Below are positions 1-10,957 of a stretch of DNA of 64,000 nt, piece after piece (within the stretch, counting starts at the first letter, position 1; each line of letters begins with the position of its first letter). Source of the DNA: Cyanophora paradoxa (Eukaryota; Glaucocystophyceae; Cyanophorales; Cyanophoraceae); assembly GCA_004431415.1 (NCBI GenBank), contig QPMI01000560.1, forward strand, positions 484,758-548,757, read 5' to 3'. A program made the position numbers and the translations under genes. The notes beneath the pieces were generated by a model that had not been told where the DNA came from, searched no databases, and was given only the letters and a program-made list of their open reading frames with translations.

Positions 1-197
1 TGCTTCTTCTGCTCGCCTGCCCCCCTCGCGATCGCCGCCTCCTCGCGCCCCTGGCCTCCCTCGAGCCAGTGCCCCCCTCTTGCCGCATTCCACCGGAAGC
101 GATCCCCCCGACCGATGTCAGAGCGGGCGGGCAGCGGCGAAGGTGGATCCTGTGGGTTGCTTTGGGACAAGAAAGGTACACCGCGCGGGGCCCGATC

Positions 198-872
198 TCA
201 GGCGTTGTACATGCGGATGAGCTGCTCGACGGGGCCCTCGCAAATGGGGCAGCGGGCCAGCCCCGGCGCGCAGAAGCCGCACAGGCACGCGTGCCCTGCG
301 CAGCGGAGCAGCGGTTAGGGAAGTGCGGGGAGTACAGCGAGGGCGGGGCGGGCGCACCGCAGGGGACGACCATGATGGAGGCGGCGGCGTACCCGCACGC
401 CTTGCAGGCCGTCACCGGCGGCATGTAGCGCTGGCCCGCCGAGCCGGTCGACGCGAGGGGCGCCGCCGCCGAGCCGGCGCCGCCGCTGCCGACCGAGAGC
501 GAGCGCATGAAGGCGAGGGCCTGCTGGCCCTGCTGCCCCGCCTGCGCCTGGCTCTGCGCCGCCGCCGCCGCCGCTGCTGCCGCCGCCGCTGCTGCCTGCG
601 CCTGCGCCTGCGCCTGTGCCTGTGCCTGCTGATGCTGCTGCTGCTGCTGTAGCATGGCCGCGGCCGCGGCGGCGGCAGCGGCGGCGGCGCTCTGCTGGGC
701 GTGGGAGGCGTGGTGGGGCGAGGCGCCCTGCTGGGCGGCCTGGCCGGCCTTGTCCGCGCTGGCGCCGAGGTAGAGCATGTCGAGCAGCGTTGCCACGCCC
801 GGCACGCCCTGCGCCGCCCCGTAGCCGGCCGTCAGGTCCCGCACCAGCGCCTCCAGCGAGCCCGCGCCGCCC

Positions 873-905
<33 letters not shown>

Positions 906-2813
906 GCCTGCTGCTCGCTCGCGCCGGCGCCGGCGGCGCGACGGGCGCCGCCGCCGTCGACCTCGCTGCCGGGCTCGTCCTCCTCGTCGGTGTAGCCCTC
1001 GTCCTCGGCCAGCCCGGAGGCGTCGCCGGGACGTGCTCGCGGTGCTGCCGCCGCGCGCTCCGCCGCCGCCGCGGCTTCGCCTCGCCCTCGCCCGCACGTC
1101 CTCGTAGTCGTCGTCCCCCGCCGCCGCCGCCGCCTCGGCCGGCGAGCCGCCCTCGAGCACCCGGACGCGCTCCCGGAGCGCGCGGACCTCCCGCCGCAGC
1201 GCCCGGTTCTCGTCGAGCAGCTCCCCGTTCTGCGCCCGCAGCAGCTCGAGCTCGCTGAGCTCCTCGCCGCCGCCTTCGCCGCCGCCGCCGTCGCCGCCGT
1301 CGCCGCTCGCCCCGTAGTCCTCGTCCGCCCCGGGCTCGTACTCCATCCCTCCCCCCGCCTCCTCCTCCGCCCAGTCCTCGGGGGTCGACCCCGGACCCGT
1401 CGCGGATTCCACCTCGCCCGCCGCCGCCGCCGCCGCTGCTGCCGCCGCGCTGCTGCCGGCCGCCGCCGGCGCGCCTGCCGCCGCCGCGCCCGCGCCGGAC
1501 GCCGCACCGCTGCCGCTTGCCGGCGCTGCCGGCGCCTGCTGGGCCGCCCTGCTCTTGGCCACGACGCTCGAGTAGCTGACCCCCGCGGTGACGGGCACAG
1601 CGGGGGGCACGGGGGCCGGGGGGGGCGGCCTGCCCTCTGCGGCGGCAAAGCGGTGCGTGAGCTTGTGGCGAAAGGGGGAGGACAGGCGGCGGCGGACCGG
1701 GCGCGGGGGCGGGGAGCGGGTCGCCGCTCGTGGGGGAGAGGACGCGGTCCTTCACGAAGTCGGCGAGGAGGCCGTTCACGTTGCCGATGGAGCCCGGCGA
1801 GCCCTTCATCAGCCGCGACTCCAGCCGCGTCAGCACCCGCATCGAGTCCGCCTCGCTCAGCGTCCTGCCGCCCGGCCCGGTTCGCCCCCGGCCGGGGTGC
1901 AACCGCGCCGGCCGCGCGGCACGCACCGCAGCGCCTCAACCGATTGTGCGGTCAAGTACAAAACCTTCCCGTATGCTGGGTAGACCTTGCCCTCGAGCCT
2001 GTCGAGCTGCTGCTCGACTGACAGGCCGAGGCGTCCACGCACGATCGTCTTCCCGTTCACGGTCTCTGCGAGCAGGCACGGGGCGAACGAAGCGCGTAAG
2101 GCGAAGAGCACGCTCCGAGCGCACGGGAGCCCAACTGTCACGCACCGAAGAAGCTCCTGAAGAGTGCCTGCACGTTGTCGACTTCCGCAGCGTTAGGGTC
2201 GTCCAGCCGCCGGAACAGGGTCCGCAACGCGTGCACGGCCGCTCGTGCATCCGTAGCCCTGAGCGATCGCGCGATACGTCGCGAGTTAGCCGCCGGAGTG
2301 ACGCGCGGGTCAGCCGCCAACGCACTTGATGGCAGCGATCCGCTCTGGATCGAGAACGAGCCGCGCGTGGAGATTGCGAAACTTGCGCCCCATTGCACCA
2401 CGCAGCTCCGCAGCGAGCTCCGGGTGGAGCAGTCGGATCTCTGCATTCCCACTTAGGCACGCGAAGGGTGCTGGGCGTCTGGTCGCACCCTCGAAGTTCG
2501 TCAGCAGGCTCATGGCGAAGCGGTTCACGTCCCTGTTGGTGATGGCACCATCCTCACCCGTTCCCCTCGCCGCTTCCACATAGCGTGCCAGCGCCTTCAG
2601 AAACGCATCGGTCTCCTCGGGCCGCAGCCCCGACTTCCGCGATCTGCATCAAACCGATCGCAGCGTCATGCGTACATCCCGGTCTGACGATGCGTCCGGC
2701 ACCCCCAGAATGGCTCACCGCAGCGCGTCCTCGGCGCGTTGGTCGAACGTAAAGTTACGCGGCACGCGAGAGGAGGCTTCTTTGAGCCTTCGCTCGACCA
2801 CCCTCACGTCCAT
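198..2813 (-). CDS. Large coiled-coil protein with C-terminal RING finger (putative E3 ubiquitin ligase)
   Basis: This is a multi-exon gene read on the minus strand. The start chosen is the ATG at 2813 (MDVRVVERRLKEASS). Short exons then give a helical N-terminal part with segments such as ETDAFLKALARYVEAA, EEIRLLHPELAAELR and ALRTLFRRLDDPN. A long Ala/Gly/Gln-rich low-complexity region follows, holding a coiled coil (SELELLRAQNGELLDENRAL) and two poly-Gln tracts (near 650 and 890). The C-terminus has a C3HC4-type RING: CKACGY, then VVPCGHACLCGFC, then ARCPICEGP, ending at the stop at 198-200. The RING is only intact after removing a 62-nt intron (296-357) that splits the PCG-H motif. One upstream join, near 2010, needs a GC-AG intron to keep frame. 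The RING indicates ubiquitin ligase activity by family; substrate is unknown. The N-terminal half could be a separate gene, but the frames connect. Confidence 0.6.
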
Positions 2814-3080
2814 CGTGCCAGACGCGCTAGGCTGCGCGACGACCGAAACTGCGTCGAGTAGCCGGCCTCGGGGGGTACGCCGTCCTAGGAGTTCGCGCGG
2901 TGGGTCGTTCGGACATGCGCATATGCATGCATATGCAAGCACCTCTCACGATATCGACTACGCTTAGACGGCAAGGGGGGCCAGCCCGGCCGCGGCAGAG
3001 GCATCAGGCGGGAGCAGCAGCAGATCGGACAAGCCTGAACTCAGGGACGCATCGAGGCGGGCAGTGCTCTAAGCCGAACG

Positions 3081-6000
3081 CTATTCATGATTCGGCGCCG
3101 CCGGGGCCGCGGCTGCCGCAGCGGCGGCGCGGGTGCGGCGCTGGAGGGCGCGCAGCTCGGCCGCGTACTGCGCGTCCGCGTACATCGAGAAGAAGGCGGC
3201 GCCCTGCACGGGGCAGCGTCGGGCCCTCCGGGGCGGAGGGCGGGCGGGGGCGGGGTACAGGCGCGCACGCGGTGGAGCTGGGGGACGGCCGTGTCCGGGC
3301 GGCGCGGGAAGTACTGCCACGTCCACTCTGCGGGGGGCGGGCGGACGGGCGGGTGAGCCCGAGGAACGTCCACGCGGGGGCCGGGGGGCGGGGACCGTCG
3401 CCGGGGTCGTGGTCGGGGAGGGCGCCGTAGAGGGCAACGTAGTCGAGCAGGAGCCGGTCCACCGCGTCCAGCGGCCGGTGCGGCGACCGCGGGTCGAACG
3501 CCGGCCGCCCCGCCTTCCCGGGTCCCCCCTCCTGCGGCGTCGGCCCCCGCGGCGGCGGCGGCGGCGCCCGCGCGAGGAGGAGGAGGAGGAGGAGGGACGG
3601 GGCCCGGGGCGGGCCGCTCGGCCGGCCGGTCGACGGAGGAGCGGAGGGAGCGCTGGGAGTCGGAGGGCGGGCGGGGACGCGCGCCCGGGGCCGGGGCGGC
3701 CGGCTCGGGCCCGGGAGGCTGCGCTGCGAGTCGGAGGCGGGGAGGGAGGAGGGGCGGCGGAGCGGGAGCTGCGCTGGGAGTCGGAGGCGGGGAGGGGCGC
3801 GCGGTGGGGCCCGGCGGGGGCGGGGCGGCGGGCCCGGGCTTGTGGGCGGGGAGTGGGGCGGGGAGCGGAGGGAGCGCTGGGAGAGGGAGGCCTCCTCGCC
3901 GGGGAGGACGCCGCCCTCCCGCAGGTCCCCGCGAAGTACGTCGGCCCGCGGTGCGCCAGCGCCGCCGGCACCGCCCGCCCTCCACCACGTACACGTTCGG
4001 GCCCTGCCGCCCCCGCCGCACCGGCGACCCCTTCCCCGGCGGCGACCCCACCGCCTGCCCGCCCGGCGGAGGCAGTGGGCCCGGGTGCGCCGCGGCCGCG
4101 CCGGGGGGCATGGAGGCGGCGGAGGCGGTGACGGAGGGCGGGGCGGAGGAGAGGGGCGTGCGGGGGCGGGAGGGGGGGGCGGAGGAGGGGTTGGAGGAGG
4201 GCCCCGAGGGCGGGTTCCGGGGCTTCTTGCGCGCCTGCGGGTCCAGGCTCGGGTCCAGCCGCGAGTCCACCCGCCGCTGCACCTGCTTGCTCTGGATCAG
4301 CGCGGGGCCGGGGGTCGCCGGGGAGGGACGGGAGAGCGCGCCTTGGACCAGTCGACCTTGCCGGGGGCCGGCTTCTGGGTCTTGCGGCGGAGGAAGTCCC
4401 GCGCCTTCCCCTCCTCGCTCCCCGCCCCCGACCCCGACTGCACCGAGTTGCTCCGCCCCAGCCCAGAGGGGCCCGCCCCCGGCCCTTCCTTCTCCTTCTC
4501 CCTCTCCTTCTCCCCGTCCTTCTCCTTCGCGGCGGCGCCGCGCCCCGCCTTCTTCGCACGCGTCGCCGGCGCCTGCGCCGTCTCCGCCGCCGAGGATGGA
4601 CCGCCGGCCTCCGCGGCCTCGTCGCCGGCGGCCCGCGCGGAGGGCGGCCCGGCGGCGCGGCCGGCGGCGCGGCTCTTCGCGCCGGCGGCGGGGCGGGTGC
4701 GGGCGGAGGGCGGGGCCGGCTGCTCCCCGTCGGCCTCGCCGTCCTCCCCGGCGCCGGCGCCGCCCGGCGCGCCGCCGCCTCGTCCTTGCGCGGCGTGGCC
4801 CGCGCCCGCGGCGTCGCCTTCCTCGCCGGAGCCGCCGGCCCGGCTTCCCCTCCCGCCCTCGCCGGCCGGCGCCGGGCCGGGGCCGGCTCGGCGTCCCGGC
4901 CGGCCACGCCCTCGCTCTCCTTCTCCTTCGCGGCCGCCGCCTCCCGCTCCTTGCGGCGCAGGAGGGCCGTGCGGGAGGCCTGCTTGCCGGCCGGGCGCTG
5001 CGCCTGCGGGGCCGTCCGTCGGCTGCGGGGCGGAGCGGGTGGAAGGGCGGGGCGGGGCGGGGGGCGCACGCGGCGGAGGAGGGACCAGGCGTCGGGGTTG
5101 CCGCGGAGGAGGGCGGCGAGGAGGGCGGCGAGCTCCTCCTTCTTGCGGGCGGCCTGCACGGGCAGCAGCTCCGCGAAGTCCCGCTCCGCCGCCGTCATGG
5201 GCGGCCGCGTCCCCGCCCGCGCCGCCCGCCGGTGCGCCGCCACGTCCGCCATCAGCCGCGCCACGTCCTGAGGGGGGGGGGTTCAGGGCGGGGCGGGCGG
5301 GGAGGGGGGAAGGGGAGAGCGCGCCTGGACCTGGTCGACGAGGGAGCGGACGGCCGGGGCGCGCAGCAGGCGCCGCACGCGGTAGCCCTGCAGCCCCGCC
5401 CGCAGCGCCTCCGCGCTGTGCGGCGAGAGCGCCTCCGGGCCAGCAGCGCCCCGGCGCCCCGCCCGAGCGCCGCGGGGGCGCACCCCGGCGAGGCGGCGGC
5501 GCCCCCGCGAGGGAGCGGCTCGAAGTGGCGGCGGAGGCCGGCGGGGAGACGACGGGGTCGCTGTTCCACGCGGGGCGGGCCGCCAGGGAGCGCGAGGAGG
5601 AGGACTGCGGGCCGCGCCCCGCCCCCGCCGCCTCGGCGCCCGCCTCCCCCAGGCTACCGTCCAGGCTCTCCATCCCGTCCGGCGCAGCGCGGATCGGCGA
5701 GAGGTTCGGGCTCCCGAGGGTCGGCGGCCGCCCGCCGTGGGCAGCGCGGGGCCGGGCGGCGGCGGCGAGGGGGGTGCGGGCGGCGGCGCGGGGGAGGTGC
5801 GGGGTGGCGAAGGGGGAGACGGCGGCGTCCTGGAAGCGGGAGCGGGAGGCGAGGAAGGAGGAGGAGAGGCGGGGGCTGGGGAGGGGCGCGGCCCCCGCCG
5901 GCTCGAGGAAGGAGTTGCGGAAGGTCTCCGCCGCCGCCGCCTTCTCGACGCCGACGAGGGAGCGGTAGTAGAGGAAGGCGGCGCGCTCCATGCTGCCCCG

Positions 6001-6419
6001 GTACCAGCTCTGCAGGATCGTGCTCGCGTGCCGCATGATCAGGAACCACTTCCTCCGGTGCGCCGCCAGGAACGCCCAGCCCGCCACCGCTGCCGGCCAT
6101 GTCAGGAATCGCCGCCGCGACCCGCGCTCTCCGACCGCGACCCGCGGCCGAACCTCGCGCTCGTATCCTCCGCCTGAGCCTGCGGCGAAGAAGGCACGCG
6201 CGCCAGGCGATCTGGATGGCCCGGGCGGCGTCGATGCGCTTCTGCCGCGTCCTCTCCTTGTTGTACCTGCGCGGGCGCGTCATCTGCTGCTCGATGGGCG
6301 CCGTAGCGGACTTCTTACACGTCGTTCATGAGCCGCTTCTGAAAGGCCTCCCGCTGGAGCCGCCTGACGCGCTCCTCCTGAGTCTCCTTGGCGGGCCTCT
6401 GCGACGAGGAGGCGTTCAT
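3081..6419 (-). CDS. IQ-motif (calmodulin-binding) low-complexity protein
   Basis: The gene starts at the ATG at 6419 (MNASSSQRPAKETQEERVRR) and ends with the stop at 3081-3083. A first intron beginning GTGTAAGAAG joins exon 1 to MTRPRRYNKERTRQKR. At least two IQ-like helices are visible, AARAIQIAWRACLLRRRL and HASTILQSWYRGSMERAAF, and a third weaker one is EALRAGLQGYRVRRLL, so calmodulin or myosin-light-chain binding is likely. The rest is Pro/Ala/Arg/Ser-rich and probably disordered, with several introns that I could not place exactly. The C-terminus reads VQGAAFFSMYADAQYAAELR followed by an Ala-rich tail. Function beyond IQ-mediated calcium signalling or cytoskeletal scaffolding cannot be inferred. 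Confidence 0.6.
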
Positions 6420-6790
6420 TTGCAGAATGATTGAATGCTCGAGTCTCTAGCTTAGCTATTCGCGTTTGCAGACGTGCGCGGCTCCCATCGGCGCTCGGCG
6501 AGACGTTAGCTACACGGCCGCCCGGCAAGTGGGGCGGGCATGGCGGCCTCGACTCGAGTGCATGGAGAACTATCGAGGCCGCGAGGGCAATTTGGAACGC
6601 CTGCTCAGGATTCGAATGCCCGGCGCACCGTTGCAAGGTGCGCCGCCTGCGACGTTCCACCGCCAACGGTAGGCGCTCCGGCCGAAGCCGAGGCGCCGTC
6701 CACGAGCGGCATCGCTCGTACGCGGTTGCGCCGCGACCGATGGAATTGCAGACTATACCCCCCTCGCCGAAGGCGAATTGCCCTCGCACG
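6420..6790. promoter_or_regulatory. Divergent intergenic region between IQ protein and C9orf85-like gene
   Basis: These 371 bases separate two genes transcribed away from each other, so both core promoters should lie here. No TATA box or other recognisable promoter motif is evident. Short reading frames cross it in several frames but show no family resemblance. Confidence 0.3.
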
Positions 6791-8144
6791 ATGCCTCCGA
6801 AGGGGCCGGCGCACCAGAACACGTGCGCAGCCGCACAGAGTGGTCTGCATGCGTGCGCTGACCGCTGCGGCAGGTTCGCCTTTCGGCACAACAAGAACTC
6901 CAAGAAGACCAAGCAGATCCTCGCCGCGCCGATCTATGGCGTATGCGGAAAGTGCGCAGCTGTAGCCGGCCCCAGCACTCGCGATCGCCGCTGACGCGCC
7001 GCAGATGCCACGAGCAGATCGAGTGGCGGAAGCAGTACCGCAAGTATAAGCCGCTGAAGGTGCGGCGCGTACGCGTTCCCCCGTAGCTAAAGCACCCCGC
7101 TCACGTGGCGCCTCGCGCAGTCGCCCGGCAAGTGGTGAGCTCGAGCTATGCGCCCCGGCGGCGCGTGGCTGGCGCCGCGTAGCTAATGCTGCCCGATCTT
7201 CAGCGTCGCATGTCATCAGCCGAAAGTGAGGGCCGGTGAGCTCCCCGCCGCCCGCGAGCCGCTTTTTGCCTAGAGGGACGGCGCCGAGCGAAGCAAGGCG
7301 GGACGCGACCCGGGCGCTGATCATGACGGCGGCGCGCAGCGTACCACCAGATGTGCGACGACTGTGCGAGGGCGAAGGGCGTGTGCGCGAAGTGCCTGCT
7401 GCCGAAGGAGGTGGCCCAGAAGTGCCAGGCAACGCCCGAGGAGGAGCAGCGCGAGCGCCAGGCCCTCGAGAACGGCATGCGCTTCCTCAAGGCGCGCGCC
7501 CCCCGGCCCGGCCCCCGCGGCTGCTCCGGAGCTGACGGCGGCGGGGCGGGCAGGAGCGGGAGCGGCGGACGATCCTGCGGAAGGCGGCCAAGGGCGAGGA
7601 CGTCGCGGACGAGATCGAGAAGAAGGCGGCGGCGCGGGAGGGCGAGGACGACGACGACTTCGACTTCGACGACGACGACGACGAAGACGATGATGATGAT
7701 GACGAGGACGAGGACGAGGAAGACGAGGAGGACGAGGAGGAGGCCAAGCCGCCGGCACGGGGCGGGGCGGCGGGCCGAGGGCAGCAGCAGCAGCAGCGGC
7801 GGCCGGGCAGCGCGGCGGCGGCGGGCGCGAAGGCGGGGGGACCGGCGGGCCAGGCCGCGAAGCCGGCGCCGCCGCCGTCTGGGCCGCCCCAGGGCAAGAA
7901 GGGCGCGAAGCCGGCCGAGGAGGAGGAGGAGGACGATGACGACGAAGAACTGGACGAGGAGGACGACGATGATGAGGACGACGAGGAGGAGGAGGACGAC
8001 GACGAAGAGGAGGAGGAGGAAGACGCGGCGGCAGCAAAGGCGAAGCCCAAGCTCTTCGGCGGGGGCAAGGGGGCGAAAGGCGCGGGCAAGGGCGGCGGCG
8101 GGCGGTTCGGGAGCGCAGGCGCGAAGCTCGCCACCAAGAAGTAG
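6791..8144 (+). CDS. C9orf85/DUF2039-family zinc-binding protein with long acidic tail
   Basis: The start ATG at 6791 gives MPPKGPAHQNT, and splicing of a 51-nt intron (6823-6873) continues FAFRHNKNSKKTKQILAAP. The paired cysteine motifs typical of the C9orf85 family follow across small exons: YGVCGKCHEQIEWRKQYRKY, KCVACHQPK, and AYHQMCDDCARAKGVCAKC. The CVACH pair sits on a tiny exon between 7203 and 7238. Another intron (7492-7553) has GC-AG borders (CTCAAG, then GCGCGC, ending GGGCAG). The human family member is about 157 aa; here the zinc core is followed by a very long acidic and Ala/Gly-rich tail of Asp/Glu runs (7640-8040) ending in KLATKK. Molecular function of the family is unknown; four CxxC pairs imply zinc binding. 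The TGATCATGA 9-mer at 7318 lies in an intron. Confidence 0.85.
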
Positions 8145-8444
8145 CTAGAGCGTTGTACCCCGATTTCAATGCGCAGTCGAGCACATTCGAATTCTCCATC
8201 CGAATCTCTCGTACCGATCGCGAGCCACGGCGCCGATATTCGATACGCCCAAGGTGCTGTGAACTCAATTCGAAGCCTTGAAGCAGAGGGGGCAACAAGG
8301 CGGTGCAGACTGGAGAGGTTGGGCAAGCAATGAAGGGAAAGGGACGGGGCCCTGTAACGGGGGAAACGGAGGGGGCGGACAGGAGGGGATGCGGGCGAGG
8401 TGGTTGGCGCCGGCGCGGGGCGGGCGACGGCGAAGGGGCGGGGG

Positions 8445-9371
8445 CTATCGCTTGAACATCTTGAAGGAGCCCGCACTGTCGAGCTTGTTCATCGAGTCCA
8501 CCGCCTGCAGCACCTGCCGGCCCGGCGGGGTCAGAGCGGCGGGGCGGGGCGGGGCCGCGCGGGGCGGGGCCGCGCGGGCGGGGCGGGGGGAGAGGGGCGT
8601 GCCTCCGCTACGTTCGTCTCCAAGACCATGCCGCCCATGATGATCTCGTCCAGCACGAAGTGCACCTGCGCCGCCGCCGCCGGCCCGCTCGCTCGCTCGC
8701 GCCGCCCCGGCGCGCCCGCGGCGCGCGGGGCGTGCGCGGACCTTTTCGCTGTGGAAAATCAGATCCAGCTCGCACACGTTCGCGAAGATCTTGTCAAGCG
8801 TCTCGACAAACACCTGCCGGCGCCCGCGCCCGTCAGCTCTCCTCGCGCTCCGCGGCGGGGCGGGCGCGGCGGGCGCGCCTGGATGAGATCGAGGATGCCG
8901 AGCTCGCTCTCGGCCGTGTCTACGAGGAAGATGAAGTAGAGGGTCGCGTAGTGCCGATACACGAGCTTCGTGTCCTTCCCGAAGTCCGTCCCGCCCGCGT
9001 CCTGTCCTATCTCCACGAAGTTGCACACGCGGTCTGAGCGCTTCGTAACGACGCTGTGGCACCACCGAATGACCGCCTGTTGTTCTGCGTCCGACTGCGC
9101 GAGAAGCGGTCGACCCTTCATGCGACGGCGGTGCGGCGGCCGGCGGGGATCACGCTCACTATTCGCTCGTAGAACTTCAGCACGCGCGGCTTTCCGTGGT
9201 TGTTTATGATGAGAATAGCTGCGGCGGCGAGAGATGTGCGTCAGCGACGCCGCGCTGGTCGTGCGCGGCGTACGCAGCGTCACCGCTAGTGCGCGGCGCA
9301 GGAATGCTGGCGCCGTGCGCGGCGGCGACGGCCGAGGCGGCACGGCGGGGTCGGGGCGCACCTTTGATCAT
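8445..9371 (-). CDS. AP3S: AP-3 adaptor complex sigma subunit
   Basis: The protein is the small (sigma) chain of the AP-3 clathrin-type adaptor used for endosome-to-lysosome or vacuole cargo sorting. Exon 1 is only ten bases (ATGATCAAAG, 9362-9371); the next exon gives AILIINNHGKPRVLKFYERI. Diagnostic blocks follow: TKLVYRHYATLYFIFLVD, SELGILDLIQ, VFVETLDKIFANVCELDLIF and the MGGMVLETN block near the C-terminus, ending SMNKLDSAGSFKMFKR. The length is close to other AP-3 sigma chains. Two of the introns have GC donors: 8814-8878 (CAG then GCGCGCC) and 8514-8602 (GAG then GCACGCC); the others are GT-AG. The family assignment is strong because the SELGILDLIQ/FVETLDK order matches AP-3 rather than AP-1/2 sigma. 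Confidence 0.93.
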
Positions 9372-9411
9372 CGCTGCCACCTATGTCCCACCGACCGCTG
9401 CGGTGTAGCTT

Positions 9412-9774
9412 CTAGTCTTGTTCTAGGCCCGTCTTCGCTCTCTCTTTGGTCCGGGCTGCTTTCTTCTCGCGCTCCTTCGAATTGTACCCCCCGAATTGAG
9501 CCTCGGACTCAGCCTCCATCATCATGCCGGCCTTCTGCGCAACCGCGGTCGCTCCAGCGGCCCCCAGCCGGCCCGTATTGCTCTCGGCGTCGATCTCCGC
9601 GCACACGTTCAGGGGGCGGCCCGTGTTGCGGCCGCGGCCCGGCCTCCGCACGCTGGGCCCCGCGACGCACGCCGGCGTTAGCTTCTCGATCAGAGCGTCG
9701 TCCTCTTCGTCTGAAGAGCCGGTGAGCATCTGAATGCCGATGCCTGCCGTCGCCGCTGCGCAGCTCGCGGCCAT
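9412..9774 (-). CDS. Small hypothetical protein
   Basis: A minus-strand frame starts at the ATG at 9774 (MAASCAAATAGIGIQMLTGS) and ends at 9412. It has an acidic patch (SSDEEDDALIEKL) and a charged C-terminus (YNSKEREKKAARTKERAK). An internal GT-AG intron starting GTGCGTCGCG is possible and would shorten the 120-residue reading to about 80. It lies just upstream of the AP-3 sigma start on the same strand and diverges from the DNL zinc-finger gene. I do not recognise a family. Confidence 0.4.
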   Translation of the reverse strand: MAASCAAATAGIGIQMLTGSSDEEDDALIEKLTPACVAGPSVRRPGRGRNTGRPLNVCAEIDAESNTGRLGAAGATAVAQKAGMMMEAESEAQFGGYNSKEREKKAARTKERAKTGLEQD

Positions 9775-9813
9775 GGGGGCAGCCTCCTCTGCTTGTCTGT
9801 CGAAACCAGCCGA

Positions 9814-10453
9814 ATGCCCGTTTCTGATTTGACCGCGACCCTCGCAGTCAGCGTTGCCTGGCCTCCCCCCCGCGCAGCCTCTTCAGTATCACGGTGCGCG
9901 TGCCGCGGCACCGACGCCCAGAAAACGCCTACGCGTGGCCGATTCGCGGCGCAGAGAGCGAGCACATCAACACTGCGCCGAAGAAGACGCCGATCGCGTT
10001 CGTCGGCACTCAAAAAGTCAAGGTGCGTTTAACGTTTGTGAGCTGTTATCGTCCCCTCTCAATGCGCTCCTCTTCTTCGCCCTGACGCGCGGCTACGGCA
10101 GCTCATGTTCACGTGCAAGATCTGCGACACGCGCTCGAGCAAGATGGTGAATAGGCTCTCGCTGCAGCAGGGGATTTGTATCATCAAGTGCGACGGGTGC
10201 GACAAGCGCCACATCATGGCAGGTCTGTTCTTTGCGCGGCCACCTTGCAGCGTGCATTCCTCAAACCGCGCTCTCAGACAACCTTGGCTGGTACGGGGAC
10301 CGTCGGAGCTTCGAGCAGACGGGCCACGAGGCGGGCGGCGTTAGCAGGGTCAATGAGGAGGTCTATCGCCTGGAGGAGTTGCTTATGCTGGAGGCCGCCG
10401 CGCTGCGTGACTCTTCCATCGAAGGCGCCAACTTTCCCGAGGCCGACGAGTAG
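9814..10453 (+). CDS. DNLZ: DNL-type zinc finger protein (Zim17/Tim15/HEP1 family)
   Basis: Zim17-type proteins keep mitochondrial or plastid Hsp70 soluble. The zinc-binding core is clear: VKLMFTCKICDTRSSKMVN, then CIIKCDGCDKRHIMA, spliced to DNLGWYGD. The two CxxC pairs and the DNLGW signature define the family. An intron beginning GTGCGTTTAACG ends at GGCAG just before CTCATGTTCACG, and the next intron splits the Asp codon of DNLGW (GCAG/GTCTG...CTCAG/AC). The C-terminal extension (RLEELLMLEAAALRDSS) ends at the TAG at 10451. The 5' end is uncertain: an exon with NTAPKKTPIAFVGTQKV is certain, but the exon holding the start and targeting peptide could not be joined in frame with confidence; 9814 is a candidate ATG only. 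Mitochondrion versus plastid cannot be decided. Confidence 0.8.
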
Positions 10454-10957
10454 GCGGGGCACGCCCTCCGGAGTCTTTCTGCCGCCGGGCCGCGCGCCCG
10501 CTCGGCGCCTGCTGTACGCGTACGTATACTCTACCACGCGCCCGGCGGCTGTACTCTACCACGCATCTTGTAAAGGCGGCTTCCCCGCGTGTATCCCCCC
10601 TCCGTCGCGCGCGCTGTAGCGCCGTGGCGGCCATGTTGTATAGAGAGTTAGGCTCATTTAAGTAATTCAACAAGCTTAAGAGTGGCGATGGCCGGCCTGG
10701 CGAAGTAGTACGGAGCGCAACTGAGCACAAGCGGGTTTTGCTGACGTATAGCTATAGATCGGCTTGGTTGAGACTCACTTGAGAGGGACCAGGCCGGGCA
10801 AGCCGCCGATCAGCATGCGCAAGTCAAGCCGCTGGCTCGAGCTCGAGCCTGGAGCTCCAAGCCAGACCGAGCCCCAGGGAATTCAGGACGTCGACAAGCT
10901 TTGCTTAAGCGCTGTTCTATTGTTTAGCGTAGCACGCCGCATCAAGCCTTGAAGGCG
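10454..10957. other. Spacer with X-rc(X)-X 9-mers
   Basis: About 500 bases between two plus-strand genes. It probably holds the 3' UTR of the DNL gene and the promoter of the longin gene. It contains AAGCTTAAG (10672), TAGCTATAG (10749), overlapping CTCGAGCTCGAG (10836-10847), GACGTCGAC (10887), ACGCGTACG (10516) and TACGTATAC (10521). No gene is recognised. Confidence 0.5.

Noticed and set aside
3804-6038. Long plus-strand frame opposite the IQ-motif gene
   Set aside because: It is a compositional shadow. The minus strand carries IQ motifs and a well-placed start and intron.
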